Shown piece after piece: positions 34,725-45,090 of a stretch of 52,500 nucleotides of DNA. The notes below the pieces were generated by a model. That model saw only the letters and a list, made by a program, of their open reading frames with translations. It was not told where the DNA came from and did no database searches. This stretch comes from Bigelowiella natans CCMP2755 (Eukaryota; Cercozoa; Chlorarachniophyceae). The stretch is taken from positions 1 through 52,500 of the forward strand of contig ADNK01002450.1 in NCBI GenBank assembly GCA_000320545.1. The letters are read 5' to 3'. Made by a program: the position numbers and the translations under genes. Each line of letters starts with the position of its first letter. The first letter of the stretch is position 1.

Positions 34725-35671
34725 GGTGTGCAATACGTGCGTCTCGCATCATAAGACATGCAAAGGAGTACTACCGGCCTCTCCAATATTCCCACTTGCT
34801 GCAGAATGGAAGCTTCCACAGTCAACGTGCTCGATCTTGAGATGAAATGATAAAAACATTAGTGAACCTTGCGTCTTATTTCTCTACACACAGTGAAGTA
34901 GCGTATCGATAAAAATCTAGGCAAGCGACACCGCTAGGAAGAGTCCGTTTATTGAGATCGCTTTGGATATTTATCGGCCAATATAAACCGTTTCAATGCA
35001 GTTTGTGTTTTGGTTCAAAGACTGTGGAGGAGCTACCTTCACTCCTTGCAACGAATCAATGACACACGGAAATGCGCGGTCTTTCATGTCCGCCAACCCT
35101 AATTGGCCTTTGTTGTTCGAGCCCTGCAAGCATATGGCGACGACTTAGAGCTAGGTCGTCTTTATAGACTGATCAACGATTTCTCCTCTTCGCTGAAACA
35201 GATCGCCTTGAATATTTGTTCTAAATGCTGATTTATCATTATTCGCATATACATGCTCGCTGCGAACCAACCCATGAATAAGCTATGTTGTTGGCGTCAA
35301 TAGCAAGCGTATGGAGATCCCCGCATGCTATCTGTTTGATGCGAGTGCGGGTTCTGCCTCCTTTGCTGAACTGTACCCTGCGATGTGAAATTTTAGTAAG
35401 GTTGCGTGCATCGCTAAGAAACCTGTGATACAACTTCCCCCCTCCACCCTTTCGTGTGTGATGCTCAACGAGGACTTACTCACCTGAGCGGCATGAAGCT
35501 GTTTTTGATGTTTCCTGGTAAGCCTTTGTTGTCAGCGGAGATGTTGTCGCTATCCCTTCCCTCTTTCGCATTGTGGTGGCCTACTCCAAGCTGGCCCCGC
35601 GTGTTATCACCCCATGAAAAAGCAGAACCGTCTCGGCACACCGCAATGGAGTGGTTGGCACCTGCTGCCAC
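30567..35671 (-). CDS. Seven-bladed RCC1-repeat (beta-propeller) protein, highly fragmented gene
   Basis: Exons: 35671-35484, 35377-35272, 35123-35037, 34835-34775, 34455-34361, 33995-33965, 33885-33757, 33201-33165, 33023-32825, 32751-32651, 32580-32523, 32394-32333, 32110-32041, 31746-31607, 31314-31217, 31086-31061, 30931-30679, 30634-30567. All junctions keep phase except 33757/33201, where one more exon is needed. RCC1 blades are plain: AFSWGDNTRGQLGVG, AYSWGSNNKGQLGL, LLYMWGLNDKGQVG, FVCGDNSKFQLG, LFVWGMPRGLLPN, MFAWGDGSFGRLG and VFSWGNALYGKLGL, preceded by strands such as AAGANHSIAV, ACGDLHTLAI, SVGKTHAVAV and SCGDTHTLAI. After the seventh blade comes a low-complexity region (LPLPLFSSSFAPLTPSQSSL) and RDERIEESECVLLLMYQIGY. 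Both ends are open. RCC1 propellers act as Ran exchange factors, ubiquitin-ligase parts or scaffolds; the role here is not determined. Confidence 0.85.
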
Positions 35672-36034
35672 CTACAAATTGAGTAAATCAAGGCAACCTA
35701 CTATGCACTATAACCTTGGAAGATACCTGATTGATAACGATTCAACACCGCGAAAGAAAATATGCAGAGAGAAAATGGGAGGGGGGAGGATGCGGGGGTT
35801 GGACCTTTGCTGCCAGCATTTTGTTGGTTTTTCTTCGATGTGAGTGCGAAGCTCACAAGAAATGATTGTGATGCTATACCAAAGGACTGATAAAGATCAA
35901 CGAGAACCCATAAACCTATGCACCTTTCTTTTATATAGCTGCAATACTTATGTGTGGTTTCGGTCAACAGGGAGGGGGAGGAGGGGAGGGCAGATCGGAA
36001 GACGCAAAAGCAAGACGAAGATCGGTTTTGAGGC

Positions 36035-38002
36035 ATGAAGACCGCTTCCGAAGGTAAACAAAAAAGCAGGCGATTTTTATATGATTATTCTTCCGATTCG
36101 TGTCGCACTTGTAAAACGCGTTCAAAACAGTCAAAAATAGTCGCTCTAGATGCCCTCGGTGTAAGACCGAACAGAATCTCCCAATGCCGGCGCTATGGCA
36201 GATGGCATTCAAGCTGCGTTTAAACCCCCCCTCGCCCGTTGAAAGTGCACAGTTGGATGTTGTTATCGCTTTCTTTGTTTTTGTCCTACGTTGCGGGATC
36301 ATAGAACCGTTCTCTCCCCCGCCCTCATTCTCCTATCATCATGAAGGCCGAAAACTAGAGCTGTTCCGCGAGTGGCAAGGAATGAAAGAGTCAGATACCG
36401 AGGTTAGGCTACTGCTAATTTAGGAGAAGAATTGGCGGCTGCATAGGGTGTCTCAGTAATACCAAAAAATGGAAGATAAACCCTCCATTGCGAGACTTAT
36501 TTGGGGTCGGATGATTTCAAATGATGCACAGGAGGTTCTAAAGGCGCTCACCGCAAAGGACGAGTACCCCCAAGACTCAGAGGAAGTTGTTGCGCCTCTG
36601 AAAACAATGGTAATACCGTAACTTTGTCCTGATGAGGCTGGTGGCCCGAATAGATTGCTTTAACATTTCGCCCACGCTCGCTCTCCATTTAAAAGGCGCA
36701 AAAGCTCGAAGACGGCGACTCACACTTCGTGAGGGAGGAGGAGGATCCAGGTAGCAGCATCGTGTGTGTATATCTTCTGAGAGCCATTGCAAAAAACATG
36801 GCGAGATCGTTGTTTGTGCGGTCACTATATGTCATCAACCAGTGCATTATTCGCTCGAAGAGCTGCGTGCCGATGGCCATATTCCGCTCGATGTGATGGT
36901 AGGAAAGAATTGTTTCCTTTCACCCAAAAAACAAACGATGTTTATCGTGGAAGCTGTCTTTTGCTGCTGCTGCAATCATTGCGCTTGTAGGGACAGGAAG
37001 TGCTTGTTGGAGACTACATTCGGTACTATCGAGATAAGCTGCCTCCCCATAAGCGTGATTCGTCCTGCTACTACAAGGTGTGGTTGGTGCTGTACGTGTG
37101 TAGTAACGGAGTAACTCCTTCAAGTTTTAGAAAGACGATCGAAACAACTGCTTCTTTTATTTCTAATTTCTCGAGTTTGGCCTCGTCGTTCTGCCTCCAA
37201 CTCTCGATTCGAGTTTGCGTATTTGTACTTTTTGGTATTATCCAGGTAGTTGATCTCATTCCTATCGAGCAGAAGGCGCAAGGAGGGGCGGGGAAGAATG
37301 GCCGAAAGCTTGCTGCGGAACACGAGGATCAAAGGCGTAGTTTCATGCGAGGAGAGACGTACTTCACCTGGGAGGTGCTTGCCCTAGTTGAGGAAAATAG
37401 GCAAAAAAAAAGGCGGCTGATTTTCTAAACTGAATCCCTTCTTGATGAATTCGTTGCGAAGATTGTATCTAAAGCGTCGCTGAGCAAACTCGCGCGCCAT
37501 TGGATGCCAATGCCAACAGCTTGTTGTTGTATTCCCTGCAGCTGGTAACGGATAAGGGACGCATACCATTCGATAGAATGGCCTGGCTACGAGTCGATCC
37601 TGATGAAGTTTTAAATGTAACACATCAACTCATAATACAGAACCGAGAATGCACATATTAAAAGACACATTTCAGTGTTAAATACTTATGAATGGGGTGT
37701 GAAGAAGATAAGATGCACAATCATACACGAATGTAGGCGCCAAAAGCTGATGAAGGAGTTCCGGTGGGTAGCACCTCCACAGATCAAGAGGAATTGACGT
37801 AATCTAATGATACTTCAAGAACGCTAATAATAGGCGTGACCGCTTGATTGCGATTCAGGGGCTTTGATGCTTCTTCTCTCCAATACAACAATACAAATCT
37901 CACATTTTCCTTTGAAACTTTATTCTCCTCTGATTGTGTGGGTTCTTGCGCTAGACGGGATATGTCTACGAATTCGATATATAATAAATAGACGCGCGCG
38001 CG

Positions 38003-38043
<41 letters not shown>

Positions 38044-38317
38044 CCAAAAATATATAGATTGATATGTTGTCTGAGACTCCTCCCCGCTTACGGTTTTCTA
38101 TCTACCCGCCCTTTTTGCCCCCCCTCCTCCTCCTTGCCATGGGAAACAATGCAGTCTTTCAGGTCGCACTGCGCGGCAGCAGAAGGCAGCAGCTCGCATT
38201 CGTGAGGAGTTTGAGAATGGAACCCCTCGGAACATGCAGAAAGAGCGTACACAGGGCTTTCATGAACTTGCAGAGCGCGTTAAAGCAGATCAGACATTGA
38301 AGGGGAATTGGGGATGA
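36035..38317 (+). CDS. Unknown 260-aa protein, ten exons
   Basis: Exons 36035-36053, 36305-36402, 36532-36609, 36696-36750, 36843-36898, 36991-37077, 37246-37374, 37542-37616, 37737-37767 and 38163-38317 all join in phase to a stop at 38317. The start ATG opens a 19-bp exon (MKTASE). Order of visible parts: Pro/Ser linker; acidic helical region (KLELFREWQGMKESDTEE, LKALTAKDEYPQ); a compact-looking core (HYSLEELRADGHIPLDVM, GQEVLVGDYIRYYRDKLPPH, VVDLIPIEQ, FMRGETYFTWELVTDKGR, PFDRMAWLRVDPDEVLN); a basic helical C-terminus (RTARQQKAAARIREEFENGT). The core could be a small beta-rich fold, but I recognise no family. It is head-to-head with the RCC1 gene. Confidence 0.65.
37982..38042. repeat. Compound (GC)n(CA)n microsatellite
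   Basis: Short GCGCGCGC run followed by about 17 CA units, in the last intron of the ten-exon unknown gene. Confidence 0.9.
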
Positions 38318-38684
38318 TTCCAACACTATCACGTTTGGCGGCATAACCGTGTATGTTGCGTAAAAATCGCCCCGTGATTCTTCGCATTAACCATCGAAAA
38401 TTGCATCGTGAAGGTTATTATCTATTTGGACCGCGTGCTTTAAATACGCTATCCCATGCGCACGTATGTTAATGTTATTGCGTGGAGGAATCAAGGGCAC
38501 AAATCCTTATTCATTTTCGCGAGTGGCAACTTCACAATCGTGCTCTCAAAAGAGCGTGAGCGTGTACTGCAGCGCATGTTTTGTAAAGCCAAACCAGCAA
38601 ATACTTTACATGAAAGTTGCAGGCATGGCGCATCACTCGCGCTAACTAGCTAGCACTATCTAGCTATAGACATACGTATATATA

Positions 38685-38719
<35 letters not shown>

Positions 38720-39252
38720 TAAGCTGCGTGCAAGCTTAATGATCGCACGACGCAAATATTACGCCAGACGACGGTAATCTATGGCAAGCCTTCGTTACAA
38801 TTTTTTTTTCACACAGTGCCAAACGTAATTGTCGCATGCATGCACGCTCATTGACAACGATACAGCAGTGCTAGAGTGCAGGCACGAAAAAACTGCAGCC
38901 ATGTCGTTAAGTATTCGATTCATAAAATGCAATACATTAGAATGACGTCACGCTAGTACGCGCTTCCATGATCAGCACAGCTAGACAGGCTAGCAGGGTT
39001 GCATCATGTTTGAATCCCTACATGTTTGGGCTGTCGCCGATTCTACGTCGCATGCTGAGCGTCAGTTGGCCACTACTGCGATGTAAATCTAAAATCTAAA
39101 GCTACATAGCTCTATGCAACACCATACCAGCTGACGTACGGTTGACGTCACAAATACATTTGAATACCGTGCCATTGCTAATAACATATCCCTCGTTCGC
39201 ACAACCTTGTTTGCTTGTTACAATTATAGACACAGCTAGACAGTAATGTGAC

Positions 39253-39287
<35 letters not shown>

Positions 39288-39386
39288 ATATTGCGTAGTC
39301 TATTATGATGAAGAAACGACATCTCAGTTCGCGCGGAGCATTTCAACAAATCTGGCGATGAACGCCTATCGACACGGCATCGTCGA
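38318..39386. other. Palindrome-rich spacer
   Basis: No supported gene. Contains (TA)n near 38680-38720 and 39253-39287, and CTAG/TGCATGCA-rich DNA from 38640 to 39240. Confidence 0.55.
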
Positions 39387-39585
39387 TTACAGACGGGAAC
39401 GATGGATTTGGCGGCTTCGGCGGCCTGCTGCATTCGCCTTGGTGGCTCTCCCCGACGATGCGTTCGGGCTCCTGAAACAAATAGTCCGGAAAGAAAAAAA
39501 CTTCTAATGAGACCGAGTGGAAGATACCTCACGGGAGGATAACAGCCATTGCGTGCTGCATCAAGACCAATCGCGTTTTTTCTCG
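39387..39585 (-). CDS. Candidate 3'-terminal exons of a minus-strand gene
   Basis: A possible exon near 39585-39525 (NAIGLDAARNGCYPPV, donor gtgag|gtatct) splices in phase to 39471-39387 (acceptor tttcag), ending in a basic tail (SPNASSGRATKANAAGRRSR and six more residues) and a stop. Other frames across the second exon are also open, so the call is weak. No function recognised. Confidence 0.3.
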
Positions 39586-39858
39586 ACGTTGGGAAATTGC
39601 TTGTAGGGAGAGAGGGTCTAGAGAGCCCATCGGTGCGCAGGTAGCGTGTATGTGTGTGTGTGTGCGCGCGCGCGCGCTGTCAATATGCACACGTTCGTTA
39701 TAGCTGCTTACTTCTTGCTTAGTTTCGCCAAGACTGCTCCTAGAGACTTTACAACCTAGAATCGGTTTGCATATAACAAATGAACGTGTATGGAATTGTG
39801 ACAGATTGCGAGTTAGCGAATGCGCATTCTATTTCTCATTCTCTCTCTCCCCCCCCCA

Positions 39859-39892
<34 letters not shown>

Positions 39893-40711
39893 AACACTCT
39901 AAACAACAAAAAAAAAACGCATCTTGTTTTTGCATCTCCTCCTCGCCCCACACCCGCTAGGTATATGGTGACGACGCGAGCATTAACGTATGATCTCAAG
40001 ACATGTGTCAGCTCAAGAGGGAGGGTCGACAATGCAACGCTAGGCTAGCCGACCAAAGCAGTCAGTGAATTACCTTTTTTGACGATAAAACCTTCCACGT
40101 CTCCTTCGCTTCTTCAATCGCGTATGCCTTTAGTGATAGAACAACAACAACATCAGCGCAAACACGATGGGGACTTCGCAGGACGTACTAGCGGATTGAA
40201 GGCCGCTTGTTTAGAAGGAGGGGGAAGGGGGGGGGGGGTATTCAAAACGCAATTTCTCCATTTGTACAATGGTAGGATTTTAAAAATGTTAGAATGATAA
40301 ATATGTTCATAATTACAAATGTTTTTTAATAAATATCGTTAAAAGTGTCTCCTCCGCCTTAGCCAATACACTACTAGCCTATGTTTGCCATTTTTGTTTT
40401 TGGATTTCACCTCCCACGCGTCTGCAAGATCTCCGCGCATTCGGTATTTCGTCAAGGCATATCCTCCTTTGGGCCTGCAGCGACGTTACGCCGAAAAGAT
40501 GCGACGATAATGATCATATGGAAGAAGGAAGAGAGCAGCTATCAGTTTGATTGTAAGAAAGGTATTTAGGGATAAATTAGTTCCAACCCCATTCCCCCCC
40601 CCCCCCCCCCTTTGCCAGTTTAAGCTTCTACGATTAGATAGAAATTCGTACTAGTCTATTGGGGGCTATTATACCGATATAAATATATACAAATACAGTA
40701 TTTAAGTTATA

Positions 40712-40744
<33 letters not shown>

Positions 40745-41226
40745 CATCTTGATGAAGAAATTTGCTGCCCGAAAAGAGGCCACAAGCATATCCTCAATGG
40801 GAACGATCTACTCGAAAACGAGAGGAATCAGCGCGTGGGAAAAACGCTCGGCGCGGCGCTCACGTAACCAACCATGAGAAATCCAAACACACGCGACAGC
40901 AACAACTAGCTATATCCTCCTCCTTTCCGATATGTAGTTTTTCGCATTTGAAAGGAATTTTAGGAGATATTATTCTCTGAGAAGACGGCGGCGTCTACGA
41001 TGTTGATGTGTAGTTGGCATATGTGCACCTCATCGATCATGCCAACCGAGAGAGCCTCGTTACGATCCAGCATGGAAGCGTTAGTAAGATATCTGGTGGC
41101 CTTTGTACATGGAGAAAACAAACAAACAAACACACGCAAACACAGAGCTGTCAGTTGAACTATACTCGCATTACAACATACATGCATCGACGCGCTTTCT
41201 CTTGAGCGACTAGCTTGAAAACCGAC

Positions 41227-41263
<37 letters not shown>

Positions 41264-41773
41264 ATATATACATATTAGTCTACGAGCGGCATTGCTCCTT
41301 GAGCTGTGTGTCGTGAGAGTATGCATCGATGTTGTATAAATACAGTTGAAACAGCTATGTGACATATACGTCTCTGCTAATATGATAGCATCTACACCTT
41401 TCCGTGGCCAATCAGCCTCTCCATCACTTTGCACTAACATGGATATCATTGAAATATGAGCTCAACCTATTCCCCCCCGCCCCCCTCCCCCCTCCCCCAC
41501 CTAGATTAGGAAATGAACGAAAGAATGATTCAGCGGGTGATTTCTCACGTGGCCCCAGCTTTCCCCCCCATTACTCTACGCAAAACGATGATGATGATGA
41601 TGATGACGATGATGATGATGATCGTCACTACCCAATAGAGGGGGGGGGAGATTCCTAATGCAACCTGTTCAGGACAAAGAAATGCCATCACACAGGCAGA
41701 TCGACAAGCATACGTCGTGTGAAATCAGTGTCTGCAAACAGCACGATTGCTAGGGACGCACGTGCGCGATTGC

Positions 41774-41807
<34 letters not shown>

Positions 41808-42258
41808 CTCCTTGCGATTAACAAGCATTGGGTTCGGGCCCCCTTGATAACGTCATCGTGTGCGTGTTACATCAACCCATCCATGCAAACGACCTCGTTC
41901 AGGCCGATTTTGGACGAATGCACATCGGCCATAATTCGATAGTCACAGCACAACGCCAAGATGCACCTGATGCATCATGGGGTGGGGGGTGGGTAGGATT
42001 ACCATTGAAAAAGCGAATGATTTCGTCATCTGTGATGGTACAGCTCGGGTGTCTTTATTATAATGCAATAATTTTCTGCTATTTTTGTTATCGTATATGT
42101 AGTAGGTGATGATTAGCTAACCGACCCTCCAGCAGGGCAAGCTCCTCGTACACAGGCAATAGTAGCCTAAGGTTCAGCATCAAGAATAACGGGAAAAACT
42201 AATGAAATTATACAAAGTAATATAATGTATATATATATAATATATATATTTTATGTAT

Positions 42259-42298
<40 letters not shown>

Positions 42299-42356
42299 AT
42301 ATATACATCAGCATGCACATTTACGGTGCAAATACAGGTACTCAAAATATATACTC

Positions 42357-42395
<39 letters not shown>

Positions 42396-43367
42396 TCCAA
42401 TGTATACATCTATATCTAATAATCGCAGAATAGCGTTGATTGACGATAGTGAATGAACACGAAGGATGCTCTATTCACGCACCAATGGGGACTTGTATCT
42501 GAAGTACAGTAAAAATAAACAAATCAACTGAAATATTCACTAAAAACTGGTTGCACATACAGTGGGTTCATCATGAAGGAAAAGATGAAGTTAAAGCATG
42601 ATTGATGCAAACAACTCTACAACAATGCTTTGCGGCGATAGTGGAGAACAAACGATGCACGTTTCCTAGCCTACAAGATTATAGATAATCTCTCCCTTTC
42701 TCGTATCACTCGTTATTACTGCAATTGCATTCAATATGATGGTGGGAGGGAAAGCTCACAGGCGAGAGAGAAACGTCGTTTGGGCAATCCAGAACTTTTG
42801 ATGCCTTTCCTAATTATGGTGTATGAAGAAAGGACAAGAGGGTCTCGTTGATCTTCGGTTGAGACGACAACTTTCTTTTCCCGTTCGAATGCGCCCAATC
42901 CCTACACCTTTGATGTCATCGGCGCATAAAGCTCCCGAATGTCGTTTCCTAATTCATTTTGGAGAAAAATCGATGTATTAATTACATTGACGTTAAATAA
43001 AGAGCAGCAGCTTCAGTAAAATAGCACCAATTATCACGGCGGAAAGTACAAACGCTGTGTTTCTCTATGACTGTGTCTCTCAATATTCGCATGAATCGTT
43101 GCGAAATTACCAGCCGTGAAGACATTTCTTCGCAGTCCGGACTATATACATCAAAGAAATGGAGTGTTATTTTGAATTTAACAACACATTTGTATTCGAT
43201 CGATTATATCCTGCGACAGAGAGAGAGAGAGAGCAAGGAGCTGCATTTCGGGATTTTTTTCTTTAATAAAATATTATACCGACATTTTTCTAACTACGCA
43301 TTGCGTTCGTGCGTATTGTATTTGCCATGCAAGTAGACTTTTTAGAACACACGCACGCACACACACA

Positions 43368-43409
<42 letters not shown>

Positions 43410-43917
43410 GCATCTGATTGATATGCGTGCTAGGATAATTTCGCATGGAAATTAGTTGTTCAACCATATATATGAGAGAACGGACGCCTTTGGTAGCTTC
43501 TAACTCGTTCAGATTGGCAAGAAGCGCAGACCAGAATCCCAAATTCATTGAATTTACTGGTTCGCGCTGAGAAGGTGAAAGTCGGTTTCGAAGTGATTGA
43601 TTCGTTCGGAAGAAAATAAAAACAAAAGGGAATAAATCCTCTTCAACGCAACTGCAATATGTCTTTCATAATGAAACGGAAAACAAAGCGACCACAGTCT
43701 CTATATACTGTGTCGATAAACTAGCTTGCTAGAGAGTACCTTCATGACCACGATTGCGACCGTACCATCGATCTTTACCTCTAGGAACTTTGATTCTTCT
43801 CATATGAAACAATCAAAAAATCGATCAGTTCCATTTTCTTACTAAATTCATCCTATCGTTCTCTGCCCTTCCCCACTATGCCTAGTTAGCCTGAGTTTTA
43901 AATCCTTTTATCGGCAA
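39586..43917. other. Long region without a supported gene
   Basis: Dominated by microsatellites: (CT)n at about 39872-39889, (TA)n at 40713-40743, 41231-41261, 42252-42296, 42364-42392 and 43370-43406, (GAT)n at 41587-41621 and (TG)n at 41778-41805. Several short frames (e.g. 40079-40297, 40762-40980) end inside low-complexity DNA and lack consistent splice sites. Coding exons may be hidden here, but I cannot support any. Confidence 0.5.
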
Positions 43918-43918
43918 A

Positions 43919-44103
43919 AGAATCTATCTTACCCGAGCTGGCAGCCATCTTCAAGGTGGATGTTTTTAAGACTTATGTTAAAGACAACTTGAAGGCACGA
44001 ATGTTCATTTCAAAGGAGGAAAATCATAAACTATTCAATTTTTGCAATTTATTTAAAGACAAACTCCCACCGTTTCGAAGATATTATTTGGTAAAAGCGT
44101 GAG
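43919..44103 (+). CDS. Candidate isolated exon of unknown function
   Basis: After a possible acceptor (ggcaaaag) the frame reads ESILPELAAIFKVDVFKTYV, then KDNLKARMFISKEENHKLFN and CNLFKDKLPPFRRYYL, to a donor-like TTG|GTAAAA or a stop at 44101-44103. Composition is protein-like, but no partner exon was found. Confidence 0.3.
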
Positions 44104-44650
44104 AATTTTCTCCAAATAACTTTAAGGAATCCGAGAAGTGTGAAATTTGACACTTCGAAATTGCAAGTTGAAGTGCAATAATAATATCTGTGGCAATGCA
44201 TATTTCAGCCTGCGACTGCGCCTTTCGTGGCTATTCCCTCGTGCACGTCCTCACTTTCTGCCAAGTTAGGGTGGGTACCGAAAGTGTGACTACCGAAGCA
44301 TATCCGAGAATGTTAAACAAATTTTTCTTGGTTTTTATCGGGAGACAATAAATTTCCAGCGAAAAAGTGATAAAGTTCGAACTAAAGTTCTGTGGGGAAT
44401 CCTTAAAAGCGACAATCTTCAGAACTGTATAGAGACATATCGCATGAATTTCGTATCTACGACAACAAGTTGAAGATCAATTTGAAGTAAAAAACCCCTG
44501 TGTTTTGGACAACCCAGCGCCGTTGTGTGGTGTGAATGACGCCTCTGGCTGACAGGGAGAGTTGTTAGGGGCGGAGAGCTACTGAGAGAGTGCATTCTAT
44601 ATAGGTGGTGGGGTGATGTGACTTGCATGTTACTTCTAAACAGGGCAGGG

Positions 44651-45054
44651 ATGCAAACCATGCCTTGCGCCGAGGCCGGCGAGGAAGTGGTGAAAAGTGA
44701 CTCTACTTCACAGCTAGACCGTGTCTTTCGATATGCCTACCGCAACAAAGACAAGCTTGCTCCTGGGTAAATACACGGATTTCGCACAAACTGTTCCATA
44801 TCCATGCCCTCGATAGTCGGTCTTGCATGATTTGGAAGCGCGTGTCCACACTACGGTGCTAACATTGTAAACATCTGCACGGCTACTCGTCTTATAATAG
44901 ATCCAAAGAGATGACACAGCTCTCTAAGTTGATGGAAGGCTTGAAGCCACTTGATTTCGGGCTTGAGGGTAGGAATTGCCATATAAGTACAAAGTGAAAC
45001 AGAGAACTACGGAAACGCATAAAATTATTATGTTTATTTCTGATGGCATGTATT

Positions 45055-45090
<36 letters not shown>

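Noticed and set aside
36469-36531. Open frame upstream of exon 36532 (MEDKPSIARLIWGRMI)
   Set aside because: No acceptor of the right phase precedes it; starting at 36532 joins cleanly with the previous exon. It remains possible if an alternative start is used.
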